Shown here: piece by piece, positions 30,485-40,489 of the stretch | Numbering within the stretch: the first letter of the stretch is position 1 | Layout of the letters: the number at the start of each line of letters is the position of its first letter | Source: Haemophilus parainfluenzae | GTDB taxonomy: Bacteria > Pseudomonadota > Gammaproteobacteria > Enterobacterales > Pasteurellaceae | Direction: 5' to 3' | DNA length: 64,000 nt | Assembly: GCF_003252795.1 (NCBI RefSeq) | Contig: NZ_QEPQ01000002.1 | Location: 402,108-466,107 of the forward strand | Notes under the pieces: model-generated | Told to the model about the DNA's origin: nothing | Databases searched by the model: none | What the model saw: only the letters and a program-made list of their open reading frames with translations | Translations under genes and position numbers: made by a program

Positions 30485-32662
30485 ATGGATATTTCAGAAT
30501 TACTTGATGGCTTGAATGATAAACAACGTGAAGCAGTGGCAGCACCGCTTGGCAATTACCTTGTGCTTGCGGGTGCTGGAAGTGGTAAAACTCGCGTACT
30601 GACTCACCGTATTGCTTGGTTGATTGCTGTAGAAAATATTTCTGAAGGCAGCATTATGGCAGTAACCTTCACCAATAAAGCCGCCGCTGAAATGCGTCAT
30701 CGTATTCAAGATACCTTATCCAAACATGCTCAACCAAATTTATTTGGCATGTGGATTGGCACATTCCATAGCATTGCTCATCGATTATTACGCTCTCACC
30801 ATTTAGATGTGAACTTGCCACAAGATTTCCAAATTTTGGATTCTGAAGACCAACTTCGTTTAGTAAAACGCTTAATGAAATTGCACAATTATGATGATAA
30901 AGCGTTTCCACCAAAGCAAGCGTGCTGGTATATCAATAATAAAAAAGATGAAGGTTTAAGACCACAAGATATTGATGATTTTGGTGATCGTCAGGAAAAA
31001 GAGTGGATTAAGATTTATCAAATTTATCAAGATACTTGTGATCGTGCGGGCTTGGTGGATTTTGCTGAATTATTAATTCGTGCGTATGAGTTATTTGCTA
31101 AAAAGCCGGTGATTTTGCAACGCTATCAGCAACGTTTTCAGCATATTTTAGTGGATGAGTTTCAAGATACCAATAAAATTCAATATGCCTGGATCAAAAT
31201 TCTTGCCGGCAATACGGGCAAAGTGATGATCGTGGGCGATGATGACCAATCCATTTATGGATGGCGTGGTGCACAAGTCGAAAATATTCAAAAATTCCTA
31301 AAAGATTTCAACGCTGAAACTATTCGTTTGGAACAAAATTATCGTTCTACCGGCAATATTCTGAAAAGTGCCAACCAACTTATTTCGAATAATAGTGATC
31401 GCCTCGGTAAGAATTTATGGACCGACGGTGAAATGGGGGAGCCAGTAGGTATTTATGCAGCATTTAATGAATTAGATGAGGCAAAATTTGTGGCTTCTCA
31501 GATTCAAAACTGGGTAGATGACGGTGGAAAATTAGATGATTGCGCCGTTTTATATCGTAGTAATAGCCAATCTCGTGTTATTGAAGAAGCGTTGATTCGT
31601 TGCCAAATTCCTTATCGGATTTATGGCGGGATGCGATTCTTCGAACGCCAAGAAATTAAAGATGCATTGGCGTATTTACGCTTAATTAATAATCGTCAAG
31701 ATGATGCCGCGTTTGAACGTGTGATTAATACGCCTACGCGTGGTATTGGCGATCGTACTTTAGATGTGTTACGAAATTTAACCCGTGAGCGTCAAATTAC
31801 CTTATGGCAAGCAGTGCAAGTGGCCACACAAGAAAATATGCTAACAGGACGAGCTTCAACTTCATTACTGCGTTTCCAAGAGTTAATTAATTCTTTACAA
31901 GTTGATACAGCCGAAATGCCATTATTTGCACAAACTGATTTTGTGATTAAACATTCCGGCTTATACGATATGTATAAACAGGAAAAAGGCGAGAAAGGTG
32001 AAGTACGTATTGAAAACTTAGAAGAATTGGTGACGGCAACCCGAGAATTTATCAAACCTGATGAAGCAGAGGATATGACCGATCTTACCGCCTTTTTAAC
32101 TCATGCTTCTTTAGAAGCGGGAGAAGAGCAGGCTTCGCCACATCAATCTTGTGTGGAAATGATGACTTTGCATTCTGCAAAAGGCTTGGAATTCCCACGC
32201 GTGTTTATGGTTGGGGTAGAAGAGGGCATATTTCCAAGTTTTCGTTCATTTGAAGAGCCTGGTCGTTTGGAGGAAGAACGCCGTCTTGCTTATGTGGGCA
32301 TTACTCGAGCTAAGCAAAAACTCACCATTTGTTATGCTGAAAGTCGTCGTGTTTACACGAAAGAAGAACGCCATTTACCTTCGCGTTTTATTACAGAATT
32401 GCCACCAGAGTGTATTCAAGAAATCCGTTTGCGCGGAACGGTGACTCGAGCATTAAACCAAGCGAAAGTAGGAAGTTTAAGCACGAGTTTGCCAGAAAAT
32501 GAATGGAAAATGGGGCAAAAAGTGAAACATGAAAAGTTTGGTTTCGGTACAGTTATAAACGTTGAAGGCTCAGATAACAACACCCGTTTACAAATCGCTT
32601 TCCAAGCTCAAGGTATTAAGTGGTTGATTGCGCATTTGGCAAAATTAGAAAAAGTGCGGTAG
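30485..32662 (+). CDS. uvrD: DNA helicase II UvrD
   Basis: 3'-5' helicase that removes the excised strand with UvrC in excision repair and unwinds DNA in mismatch repair. ATG 30485 gives 725 residues, the usual size; the frame upstream to 30416 lies across the promoter. Superfamily I motifs are all visible: GAGSGKTRVLTHR (I), VTFTNKAAAEM (Ia), VDEFQDTN (II), VGDDDQSIYGWRGA (III), LEQNYRS (IV), TLHSAKGLEFP (V) and VGITRAKQKL (VI). The C-terminal Tudor-like tail ends IKWLIAHLAKLEKVR, with an uptake signal copy coding its last residues. Confidence 0.97.
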   Translation: MDISELLDGLNDKQREAVAAPLGNYLVLAGAGSGKTRVLTHRIAWLIAVENISEGSIMAVTFTNKAAAEMRHRIQDTLSKHAQPNLFGMWIGTFHSIAHRLLRSHHLDVNLPQDFQILDSEDQLRLVKRLMKLHNYDDKAFPPKQACWYINNKKDEGLRPQDIDDFGDRQEKEWIKIYQIYQDTCDRAGLVDFAELLIRAYELFAKKPVILQRYQQRFQHILVDEFQDTNKIQYAWIKILAGNTGKVMIVGDDDQSIYGWRGAQVENIQKFLKDFNAETIRLEQNYRSTGNILKSANQLISNNSDRLGKNLWTDGEMGEPVGIYAAFNELDEAKFVASQIQNWVDDGGKLDDCAVLYRSNSQSRVIEEALIRCQIPYRIYGGMRFFERQEIKDALAYLRLINNRQDDAAFERVINTPTRGIGDRTLDVLRNLTRERQITLWQAVQVATQENMLTGRASTSLLRFQELINSLQVDTAEMPLFAQTDFVIKHSGLYDMYKQEKGEKGEVRIENLEELVTATREFIKPDEAEDMTDLTAFLTHASLEAGEEQASPHQSCVEMMTLHSAKGLEFPRVFMVGVEEGIFPSFRSFEEPGRLEEERRLAYVGITRAKQKLTICYAESRRVYTKEERHLPSRFITELPPECIQEIRLRGTVTRALNQAKVGSLSTSLPENEWKMGQKVKHEKFGFGTVINVEGSDNNTRLQIAFQAQGIKWLIAHLAKLEKVR

Positions 32663-32771
32663 AATCGGGAGGATTTTATTGCAGCGGGCATGAATATTGA
32701 TGTTTGTGCTCAAAGTGCCAAGTGCGAAAGCGTTCGAAGAAATGACCGCACTTTTATCATGTGGGAAGTAG

Positions 32772-33776
32772 ATGTTTAAATTTATTTTAAAACGTATTTT
32801 AATGGTGATTCCTACCTTTATTGCCATTACTTTTGTGACTTTTGCGCTCATTCATTTTATTCCAGGCGATCCTGTGGAGATTATGATGGGAGAGCGAGGT
32901 TTAACGCCCGAAGTTCATCAACAAATGATGAAACAACTTGGTCTTGATTTACCATTGTATCAGCAATATTTCAATTATATTGGTAATGTAATACAAGGCG
33001 ATTTCGGTGAATCATTCCGCACCCAACAACCTGTTCTGAGAGAGTTTTTCACTCTTTTCCCTGCTACCTTTGAATTGGCTTTCTTTGCGCTATTTTGGTC
33101 TTTAATTGCCGGCATTACGCTAGGAACGATTGCGGCCGTCAAGAAAGATAGCTGGATTTCCCATAGCGTGACAGCTATGTCATTAACGGGTTATTCCATG
33201 CCGATTTTCTGGTGGGGATTAATTTTGATCTTATATGTTTCACCTTGGTTAGATTTACCACAAGGGGGACGTCTAGAAGACAGTTTCTGGATCGATACAC
33301 CAACGGGTTTTATGTTAATCGATACTTGGCTTTCAGGCGTACCAGGAGCTTTCTGGAATGCCATTAAGTCATTGATTCTACCTGCTATTGTGTTAGGTAC
33401 CATTCCACTTGCGGTAATTACCCGAATGACACGTTCTTCAATGTTGGAAGTGTTAGGTGAAGATTATATTCGTACCGCAAAAGCGAAAGGCTTAAGTTAT
33501 ACCCGAATTGTGATTGTACATGCCCTACGTAATGCACTCATCCCTGTTGTGACCGTGGTGGGATTGATTGTAGGGCAGCTATTATCCGGTGCAGTTTTAA
33601 CTGAGACGATTTTCTCATGGCCGGGTATTGGTAAATGGATTATTGATGCGATTTCCAACCGTGATTATCCTGTCTTACAAGGCGCCGTGTTGATTATTGC
33701 TACAATTATTATTGTGGTGAATTTGACGATCGATTTACTTTATGGCGTGGTAAACCCACGTATTCGCCATCAATAA
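32772..33776 (+). CDS. dppB: dipeptide ABC transporter permease DppB
   Basis: First permease of the Dpp importer, 334 residues with about six membrane helices. It begins MFKFILKRILMVIPTFIAIT, typical of DppB/OppB, and carries the EAA-type loop LGEDYIRTAKAKGLSYTRIVIVHALRNALIPV near residue 225 that contacts the ATPase. The binding-protein gene dppA is not adjacent. In H. influenzae, DppBCDF serves glutathione and peptide uptake with a separately encoded binding protein (GbpA, also called HbpA), so the same is likely here. dppC follows after 12 bases. Confidence 0.95.
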   Translation: MFKFILKRILMVIPTFIAITFVTFALIHFIPGDPVEIMMGERGLTPEVHQQMMKQLGLDLPLYQQYFNYIGNVIQGDFGESFRTQQPVLREFFTLFPATFELAFFALFWSLIAGITLGTIAAVKKDSWISHSVTAMSLTGYSMPIFWWGLILILYVSPWLDLPQGGRLEDSFWIDTPTGFMLIDTWLSGVPGAFWNAIKSLILPAIVLGTIPLAVITRMTRSSMLEVLGEDYIRTAKAKGLSYTRIVIVHALRNALIPVVTVVGLIVGQLLSGAVLTETIFSWPGIGKWIIDAISNRDYPVLQGAVLIIATIIIVVNLTIDLLYGVVNPRIRHQ

Positions 33777-33788
33777 GGAGCCTTATTA

Positions 33789-34685
33789 ATGACGGAACAA
33801 ACTTTATCTATTGAAACCTTTGCTCCTCGAACACCGTTGCAGGAGTTTTGGTTTTATTTCAAACAAAATAAAGGGGCGGTGATTGGGCTCACTTTTATTC
33901 TTGTCGTCGCATTAATCAGTGTTTTTGCGCCTTGGATTGCACCTTTTGATCCTATCGAACAAAATCGTTCAGCCTTATTGTTACCACCAGCTTGGTATGA
34001 AGGTGGTAATTCAGCTTATTTACTGGGTACAGATGATATTGGGCGAGATATTCTTTCTCGTATTATTTATGGTACGCGCATTTCTGTTTTTGCGGGTTTC
34101 ATTATTGTGATTTTATCTTGCATTTTAGGAACGAGTCTTGGCTTACTTGCCGGCTATTATGGCGGGGCATTAGATACATTAATTGTTCGTTTTATTGACA
34201 TTATGTTGGCTATTCCAAACTTGCTTTTAACTATTGTGGTGGTGTCAATTTTAGAGCCTTCTTTAACGAATGCGACGTTGGCGATTGCCGTGGTTTCGAT
34301 TCCAAGTTATGTACGCTTAACACGTGCAGCAGTATTAAACGAGAAAAACAGAGATTATGTCACCTCTTCACGAGTGGCTGGAGCAAGCGTATTACGTTTA
34401 ATGTTTATTGTCATTTTACCGAATTGCCTTGCGCCTCTCATTGTGCAAATGACAATGGGGATATCTAATGCCATTTTAGAGTTAGCAACCTTAGGTTTCT
34501 TAGGTATTGGGGCAAAACCACCAACACCGGAATTGGGGACTATGTTGTCTGAATCGCGTAGTTTTATGCAGGCGGCCAACTGGTTGGTTACGATTCCAGG
34601 TTTAGTGATTTTATCGCTTGTTTTAGCATTTAACTTAATGGGCGACGGGTTGCGTGATGCGCTCGATCCAAAATTAAAACAATAG
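33789..34685 (+). CDS. dppC: dipeptide ABC transporter permease DppC
   Basis: Second permease of the Dpp importer, 298 residues. It has an N-terminal cytoplasmic stretch, [19 protein letters not shown] near residue 79 (a DppC/OppC signature), and the EAA loop [26 protein letters not shown] near residue 185. AGGAGCC precedes ATG 33789. dppD follows after 8 bases, in an unbroken dppBCDF operon. Confidence 0.95.
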   Translation: MTEQTLSIETFAPRTPLQEFWFYFKQNKGAVIGLTFILVVALISVFAPWIAPFDPIEQNRSALLLPPAWYEGGNSAYLLGTDDIGRDILSRIIYGTRISVFAGFIIVILSCILGTSLGLLAGYYGGALDTLIVRFIDIMLAIPNLLLTIVVVSILEPSLTNATLAIAVVSIPSYVRLTRAAVLNEKNRDYVTSSRVAGASVLRLMFIVILPNCLAPLIVQMTMGISNAILELATLGFLGIGAKPPTPELGTMLSESRSFMQAANWLVTIPGLVILSLVLAFNLMGDGLRDALDPKLKQ

Positions 34686-34693
34686 GGGGCAGA

Positions 34694-35677
34694 ATGGCAT
34701 TATTAGATGTAAAAGAACTTTCTGTTCACTTTGGTGATGAAAAAGCACCTTTTAAAGCAGTGGATCGCATTAGCTATCAAGTTAATCAAGGTGAAGTACT
34801 AGGTATTGTTGGCGAGTCTGGCTCAGGGAAATCAGTGAGTTCCCTTGCCGTGATGGGCTTAATTGATTTTCCTGGTCGTGTTTCAGCGAAAGGCTTATCG
34901 TTTGAAGGAAAAGATCTTTTAAGTTTAGCACCAAAAGAAAAACAAGAATTGATTGGCGCAGATATTGCCATGATCTTCCAAGACCCAATGACAAGCTTAA
35001 ATCCCGCTTATACAGTCGGTTTTCAAATTATGGAAGCCATTAAAGCGCATCAAGGAGGTAGCAAAAAAGAACGCCGTGAGCGCACTTTAGAGCTATTGCG
35101 TCTAGTGGGTATTCCTGATCCAGAATCGAGAATTGATGTCTATCCGCATCAGCTTTCTGGCGGGATGAGCCAACGCGTTATGATTGCTATGGCGATAGCT
35201 TGTAAACCGAGATTGCTGATTGCAGATGAACCAACCACTGCACTGGATGTAACCATTCAAGCACAAATTGTAGATTTGTTGCTTGAGTTACAGCAAAAAG
35301 AATGTATGTCGTTGATTCTGATTACGCACGATCTTGCGTTAGTCGCAGAGGCGGCGCATCGTATTATTGTGATGTATGCGGGACAAGTAGTAGAAGAAGG
35401 ACGAGCAGAAGATATTTTCCGTGAACCAAAACATCCTTATACTCAAGCATTATTACGTTCTTTACCGGAGTTTGCAGAAGGTAAATCTCGGTTACAATCG
35501 TTGCCCGGTGTAGTGCCAGGTAAATACGATCGCCCACAAGGTTGCTTGTTAAATCCACGTTGTCCGTATGCGACCGATCTTTGTCGAACTGTTGAACCTG
35601 AATTACGTCACGTAGGAAATCGACAAGTTAAATGTCATACCCCATTAAATGCCCAAGGAGAACCAAGCAATGTCTAA
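34694..35677 (+). CDS. dppD: dipeptide ABC transporter ATPase DppD
   Basis: One of two ATPases of Dpp, 327 residues. Walker A is GESGSGKS near residue 39, signature [16 protein letters not shown], Walker [13 protein letters not shown] and H-loop LITHDLALV. The C-terminal oligopeptide-type extension contains [15 protein letters not shown], with the Cys set that in relatives binds an [4Fe-4S] cluster. Its stop overlaps the dppF start by 8 bases. Confidence 0.95.
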   Translation: MALLDVKELSVHFGDEKAPFKAVDRISYQVNQGEVLGIVGESGSGKSVSSLAVMGLIDFPGRVSAKGLSFEGKDLLSLAPKEKQELIGADIAMIFQDPMTSLNPAYTVGFQIMEAIKAHQGGSKKERRERTLELLRLVGIPDPESRIDVYPHQLSGGMSQRVMIAMAIACKPRLLIADEPTTALDVTIQAQIVDLLLELQQKECMSLILITHDLALVAEAAHRIIVMYAGQVVEEGRAEDIFREPKHPYTQALLRSLPEFAEGKSRLQSLPGVVPGKYDRPQGCLLNPRCPYATDLCRTVEPELRHVGNRQVKCHTPLNAQGEPSNV

Positions 35678-36653
35678 TGTCGCGCAAGAAAATGCACCAT
35701 TGCTCAATGCTATTGGGCTGAAAAAATATTATCCTGTGAAAAAAGGAATGTTTGCGAAAACACAGCAAGTGAAAGCATTAGATGGTGTGTCTTTTTCTCT
35801 AGAACGAGGCAAAACGCTTGCCGTGGTGGGGGAGTCAGGTTGTGGGAAATCGACACTTGGTCGTCTTTTGACGATGATAGAAGAGCCGACTGAAGGTGAG
35901 TTGTATTACAACGGGCAAAATTTCTTAGAGAATGATCACGAAACGAAAGCATTGCGCCGTCAGAAAATCCAAATCGTGTTTCAAAACCCTTATGCATCAC
36001 TGAACCCGCGTAAGAAAATTGGCACAATTTTGGAAGAACCTTTAGTCATTAATACCAATTTATCGGCAAAAGAGCGTAAAGAAAAAGTATTGGCCATGAT
36101 GGCAAAAGTGGGACTGCGTGCAGAGTTTTATAATCGCTATCCACATATGTTTTCGGGAGGACAGCGTCAACGTATCGCGATTGCCCGTGGTTTAATGCTT
36201 GAACCTGATGTGGTTGTGGCGGATGAACCCGTTTCTGCATTAGATGTGTCCGTTCGTGCGCAAGTGCTGAATTTGATGATGGATTTGCAAGCTGAGCTTG
36301 GTTTATCTTATGTATTTATTTCCCATGATCTTTCGGTGGTTGAGCATATTGCAGATGAGGTGATGGTAATGTATTTAGGTCGCTGTGTTGAAATGGGCAC
36401 AAAAGAGCAGATCTTTAATAATCCTCAGCATCCTTATACACAAGCGTTACTTTCGGCGACACCGAGATTATCGCCTGAATTACGTCGTCAGCGGATTAAA
36501 TTAAAGGGCGAATTGCCAAGCCCGATTAATCCACCAAAAGGTTGTGCATTTAATCCGCGTTGTTGGAAAGCGACCGATAAATGTCGAAATGAGCGACCGA
36601 AATTGGAAAAATATCCTGATGGTAAGCTAATCGCTTGTTTCCATCTCGATTAG
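35670..36653 (+). CDS. dppF: dipeptide ABC transporter ATPase DppF
   Basis: Second ATPase of Dpp. ATG 35670 has AAGGAG at 35655-35660 and overlaps the dppD stop (ATGTCTAA), giving 327 residues; the frame to 35649 belongs to dppD. Walker A is GESGCGKST near residue 58, signature [15 protein letters not shown], Walker [14 protein letters not shown]-loop FISHDLSVV. The C-terminal Cys motif [15 protein letters not shown] is as in DppD. Last gene of dppBCDF. Confidence 0.95.
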   Translation: MSNVAQENAPLLNAIGLKKYYPVKKGMFAKTQQVKALDGVSFSLERGKTLAVVGESGCGKSTLGRLLTMIEEPTEGELYYNGQNFLENDHETKALRRQKIQIVFQNPYASLNPRKKIGTILEEPLVINTNLSAKERKEKVLAMMAKVGLRAEFYNRYPHMFSGGQRQRIAIARGLMLEPDVVVADEPVSALDVSVRAQVLNLMMDLQAELGLSYVFISHDLSVVEHIADEVMVMYLGRCVEMGTKEQIFNNPQHPYTQALLSATPRLSPELRRQRIKLKGELPSPINPPKGCAFNPRCWKATDKCRNERPKLEKYPDGKLIACFHLD

Positions 36654-36666
36654 AAAAGAAAAAAGA

Positions 36667-36703
36667 AAATGACCGCACTTATTGAGTAAGTGCGGTCATT
36701 TTT
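36667..36703. terminator. bidirectional uptake-signal-pair terminator (dppF/sotB)
   Basis: ACCGCACTT (36672-36680) and AAGTGCGGT (36688-36696) form the stem AAATGACCGCACTTA with a 5-base loop and seven T on the right. It lies between convergent operons. Confidence 0.93.
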
Positions 36704-37882
36704 TTAGACGTTTTGAGCTCGATAGCGGAAATTGAAGAAGACAAAGATGCCGAGTGCAATAACCGCTAATGATGCACCGCTAAATCCAATATATTCAAGA
36801 CCAATATGGCGAGCGATTTGGTTACCAAACAGTGCACCTGCACCAATACCAGCATTGAAAATACCGGAATAAATGGCACTTGCTACGTCCGTTGCATCAG
36901 GCGCAAGTTGTAGTACGCGCATTTGTAAGGCGAGCCCGATACAAGAGATGCCAATACCCCAAATAAAAGCAAGGGTAAACATCGTGGCGGTATAACTCGC
37001 AGAGGCAAGCATAAATGTTAAAGATATAGCCAGTAAAATTATAGCCCCACTGATAAATTGAGTTGGACCGAAACGGTATAAGCGGTTAAAGATCACACTT
37101 GCGGTAATGCCAGACACCCCAAAAACTAACAAAATTATCGTTGCAAGATTTGGATCGAGTTCACCGATTTGAACCATAAAGGGTTCAATGTAGGTATAAG
37201 CGGTAAAGTGTGCTGAAACAATGATTACCGTTGTGGCATAAAGTCCAATCAGTAATGGACGTTTTGCTAAAATCGGCAGACTAGATAACGAGCCTGCATT
37301 TTTACTTGGTAGATTTGGTAATAAACGCATAATAAATACCATCACAACCAAAGCTAATGCGGCAATGATTGCGAAAGTAATACGCCAACCAACTAATTGA
37401 CCGACTAAACGGCCTAATGGTAAGCCTAAAATAGTCGCAAGGGATGTACCGATAGCGAGCATACCAATTGCTTGTGTTTTCTTATTCTTCGGTGCTACAC
37501 GCATCACTAATGATGCGGTAATTGCCCAGAAGAGTGAATGCGCTACCGCAATACACATACGAGCAATGAGAAGAATCCAATAATTCCACGCAATGACAGA
37601 GATAATATGGCCGATGATAAAAATGACGAAAAGCTTCAGTAACAAGCCTTTACGTTCCATATCGCCTGTCGCGAGCATGGCAGGTAAAGACATAATCATA
37701 ACCGTCCAAGCATAAACGGTCATCATTAAACCCACATCGGAGCTTTGCATATCAAAACTTTGTCCGATATCGGTGAGTAACGCAACTGGCACAAATTCCG
37801 TGGTATTAAAAATAAAAGCGGCGCAAGCCATGATGACTACGCGCCAATATTGGGTTCTTTCTGCTTTCTGATAAAATGACAT
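36704..37882 (-). CDS. sotB: MFS sugar efflux transporter, SotB/YdeA type
   Basis: A 392-residue, 12-helix major facilitator exporter. FNTTEFVPVALLTDIGQSF at residue 25 is the signature of the SotB/YdeA (arabinose/IPTG efflux) branch, and LLLKLFVIFIIGH with GDMERKG before it is the MFS A-type loop. The natural substrate is not defined by sequence; drug/H+ antiport is an alternative. Its ATG overlaps the asmA-like stop (TAATG), so it is co-translated with the udk-dcd-asmA operon. Confidence 0.85.
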   Translation of the reverse strand: MSFYQKAERTQYWRVVIMACAAFIFNTTEFVPVALLTDIGQSFDMQSSDVGLMMTVYAWTVMIMSLPAMLATGDMERKGLLLKLFVIFIIGHIISVIAWNYWILLIARMCIAVAHSLFWAITASLVMRVAPKNKKTQAIGMLAIGTSLATILGLPLGRLVGQLVGWRITFAIIAALALVVMVFIMRLLPNLPSKNAGSLSSLPILAKRPLLIGLYATTVIIVSAHFTAYTYIEPFMVQIGELDPNLATIILLVFGVSGITASVIFNRLYRFGPTQFISGAIILLAISLTFMLASASYTATMFTLAFIWGIGISCIGLALQMRVLQLAPDATDVASAIYSGIFNAGIGAGALFGNQIARHIGLEYIGFSGASLAVIALGIFVFFNFRYRAQNV

Positions 37883-39069
37883 TATTTTAATTTCTCTTTA
37901 ATTAATTCTTTCAATTGATGACGAAAGTTTTGGTCAATATTTACCTTATACTGTGGTGAGTAGCAACTATCGAAAAAGCGAATAGGCAATGCCAGCTTTT
38001 TGTATTTTTCGTTAGTGGATCTTAAGGTTAAATTGACGTCGCATTGTACATTATCTAAATCAATGGCTCCAGCACCTTCAGCTAAAAGTGCGGTTGTTTT
38101 TAAGTTTATTTTATCGACTTTAAGCAAATGATTTTCGAATGAAAGGCTTGATTCAAAACGCTCATAAGGCGTGTTCATATTTCTACTCGCGGTTAAATCA
38201 CTGTTGTAATTAATCGGTAAATACTGTGCTGCCATATCCAATAAGTTCAATCCTAAAATTTCACCATTTTGAGCATCGAAATAGAATTCCCCTTTGGTGA
38301 GTTCTGAATTAGTTAGGGCGAGCTGGATATTAAAATCAGCATTACCTGTTAATGTATTAGGGAAGTTTAGCAAGGCGATAAGTTGCGCCATTGGGAAATT
38401 TTTACCAGAAAAATTGACCGCACTTTGTTGCTCTTTATGACTAAATTTAAAGGTGGCTAAACAATTCTGGCAATCAGGTTGCAAATAGGCATTGACGGTT
38501 TTAACTGGTTTTGAAAAATCAACGTAAGTTTCAATGTAACCCAGTGGTTGTTGATTTAAACGGGCATTGACAAATTGAATCAGATTTTTGTCTTGGTGGT
38601 TTAGGTTAATATTTCCCTTGCTGAACGCAAATTGATATTTTGTGTTTGTACCATAAATCGGTTTATCAAGAGAAAGCGTTATGGCACTTTCACCTTTAAA
38701 CGCAATGTTTTGGTTAAAAATATTTTTAAGTGAAAAATCAGTAAAGCGACCATGAATATTGGTATGGTTTAAGGCTTGTTCACTGAGTTTAAAATGCGTG
38801 ATTTGAAATTCTTCTAAAATCGGATTACCTGAAAAAAGCGGGAAGAGCGCAAATTTAGCTTCAATGTTTTCAGCTGAAAGTTGATGATATTTCAAACCCG
38901 ATAAATTTACCGTTGGTTGAGGTAGAAGGCTTAGTGAAAAATCATTTACTTGAATATCATATTGCGCTAAATGATCGGCTATGCTGTTTTTCAGCTGATT
39001 GAGTTGGATATAGAAAAAAGCAAAGATCGCAAACAGCACGATCAACAGGCTAATTGCGATCTTTTTCAT
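37882..39069 (-). CDS. AsmA-family protein
   Basis: A 395-residue protein with one N-terminal membrane anchor (IAISLLIVLFAIFAFFYIQL) and a large periplasmic part made of beta-rich AsmA-like sequence, the type now linked to lipid transfer between membranes. E. coli asmA also lies next to dcd and udk, which supports the assignment, but this protein is shorter than E. coli AsmA (617 residues) and sequence similarity is low to the eye. Three Cys (DCQNC, CD near the end) are present. It starts 4 bases from the dcd stop, within the same operon. Confidence 0.75.
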   Translation of the reverse strand: MKKIAISLLIVLFAIFAFFYIQLNQLKNSIADHLAQYDIQVNDFSLSLLPQPTVNLSGLKYHQLSAENIEAKFALFPLFSGNPILEEFQITHFKLSEQALNHTNIHGRFTDFSLKNIFNQNIAFKGESAITLSLDKPIYGTNTKYQFAFSKGNINLNHQDKNLIQFVNARLNQQPLGYIETYVDFSKPVKTVNAYLQPDCQNCLATFKFSHKEQQSAVNFSGKNFPMAQLIALLNFPNTLTGNADFNIQLALTNSELTKGEFYFDAQNGEILGLNLLDMAAQYLPINYNSDLTASRNMNTPYERFESSLSFENHLLKVDKINLKTTALLAEGAGAIDLDNVQCDVNLTLRSTNEKYKKLALPIRFFDSCYSPQYKVNIDQNFRHQLKELIKEKLK

Positions 39070-39072
39070 GGA

Positions 39073-39654
39073 TTAATCCTCATTAATTCGGCTCGCTACC
39101 GCATTTTGCTGATGTTTATATTTCGCATCTTTACGGCTGATGTAAGGACGAGCAGCTGGACCACTTAAAACTTCAAAACTTAAAGCACCAATTACCATAT
39201 TAGGACGTAATGCTAAAGGTAATTTGCCAGAGTTGTAGAATTCCAACACAATTTTGCCTTCCCAACCTGGATCGATACGATGTGCGGTTACATGTACCAT
39301 TAAACCTAAACGAGCAAGTGAAGAACGACCATCTAACCAACCGATAATATTGGCAGGGAGTTTCACAGATTCTAATGTGGTTGCTAACGCCAACATACCA
39401 GGATGTAAGAAGAAGGCTTCATCATCACCGATAATAATTTCGTCACTCATCACTGATTCAAGTTGAGCTGAGACTTCTTCTTTCGGGCCACTTAAATCAA
39501 TATAAGGTGCGGAATGTTCACGAAATACGCGAAATGAATTGCCTAAACGCACATCAATGGTTGCTCCATTTATTTTGTCATTTTCAGGACGAGGCGTTAA
39601 AGAAATAATGCCATCATCTAGATAGCGTTCGATATCGGTATCGCAAAGACGCAT
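39073..39654 (-). CDS. dcd: dCTP deaminase Dcd
   Basis: Deaminates dCTP to dUTP, the main route to dTTP precursors in enterobacteria. The 193 residues show [15 protein letters not shown] at the start, the catalytic region [26 protein letters not shown] (residues about 110-138) with the Glu and Arg of the family, and [15 protein letters not shown]. It follows udk by 8 bases; together they link uridine/cytidine salvage and pyrimidine deoxynucleotide supply. Confidence 0.96.
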   Translation of the reverse strand: MRLCDTDIERYLDDGIISLTPRPENDKINGATIDVRLGNSFRVFREHSAPYIDLSGPKEEVSAQLESVMSDEIIIGDDEAFFLHPGMLALATTLESVKLPANIIGWLDGRSSLARLGLMVHVTAHRIDPGWEGKIVLEFYNSGKLPLALRPNMVIGALSFEVLSGPAARPYISRKDAKYKHQQNAVASRINED

Positions 39655-39662
39655 GATTTTTC

Positions 39663-40304
39663 CTATTTTTGGTTTAATAAATGAAGAATTTGAGCTTTTA
39701 ACATATTAATCGCAATACGGTTTTTACCACCGCGCGGAATCACGATATCCGCATATTGTTTTGATGGCTCAATAAATTGCAAGAACATTGGACGAACAGT
39801 CGCACGATATTGGTCAATGACAGATTGTAATGAACGACCACGTTCTTCCATATCACGTTGTAAACGGCGGATAAAACAAATATCTAATGGCGTATCCACG
39901 AACACAGAAATATCGGCTAATTGGCGAACTCGCTCATCAGTAAGCAATAAGATCCCTTCTAAAATTACAATTTTTTTCGGTGTGAAGTGCTTGGTTTCGC
40001 CTGTTCGGGTGTGATCAACATAACTGTAGACAGGAATATCAACGGCAGTTCCGTTTTTTAAGTCTTTTAAGTGTTGTATGAGTAAATCTCTGTCCATTGA
40101 ACTTGGATGGTCATAGTTGGTTTTTACTCGCTCACTCATCTCTAAATGGCTTTGATCTTTATAGTAGCTATCTTCAGCAATAATCCCAATTTCTTCACAA
40201 CCTAAGTCGTTGCAAAGTTCTTTATGAACGGTGGAAGCAATGGAGCTTTTGCCTGAAGCGGATGCCCCCGTGATAGCGATGATAATACAAGATGAGTCTG
40301 ACAT
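39663..40304 (-). CDS. udk: uridine kinase Udk
   Basis: Phosphorylates uridine and cytidine in pyrimidine salvage. The 213 residues show Walker [12 protein letters not shown] near residue 10, [23 protein letters not shown] near residue 64 and [17 protein letters not shown]. First gene of the minus-strand operon udk-dcd-asmA-like-sotB. It is divergent from afuA; the 185 bases between hold the CRP site. Confidence 0.96.
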   Translation of the reverse strand: MSDSSCIIIAITGASASGKSSIASTVHKELCNDLGCEEIGIIAEDSYYKDQSHLEMSERVKTNYDHPSSMDRDLLIQHLKDLKNGTAVDIPVYSYVDHTRTGETKHFTPKKIVILEGILLLTDERVRQLADISVFVDTPLDICFIRRLQRDMEERGRSLQSVIDQYRATVRPMFLQFIEPSKQYADIVIPRGGKNRIAINMLKAQILHLLNQK

Positions 40305-40396
40305 AGAACGTCCTCAAAAACGGAAGGTAAAAATTACAAAGATTATAAAGAAAAATCAGTTTAAATTCATCTTTCTTTTTTATTTAAATTTTTTAA

Positions 40397-40418
40397 ATTT
40401 GTGAAGTAGTTCACGGAA
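40397..40418 (+). promoter_or_regulatory. CRP site upstream of afuA1
   Basis: TGTGAAGTAGTTCACG (40400-40415) matches the CRP core TGTGA-N6-TCACA at 9 of 10 positions. A possible -10 TATTAT lies at 40454-40459, which would place the site near -59, a class I position. Control of the afu operon by cAMP-CRP is inferred, and udk is divergent so could also respond. Confidence 0.75.
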
Positions 40419-40489
40419 TTTTTTTTCGTTTTCGCTTACGATGTGCTCGTTTTTATTATTTCATCAGTGTTATTTATGAGGAGTGTACG

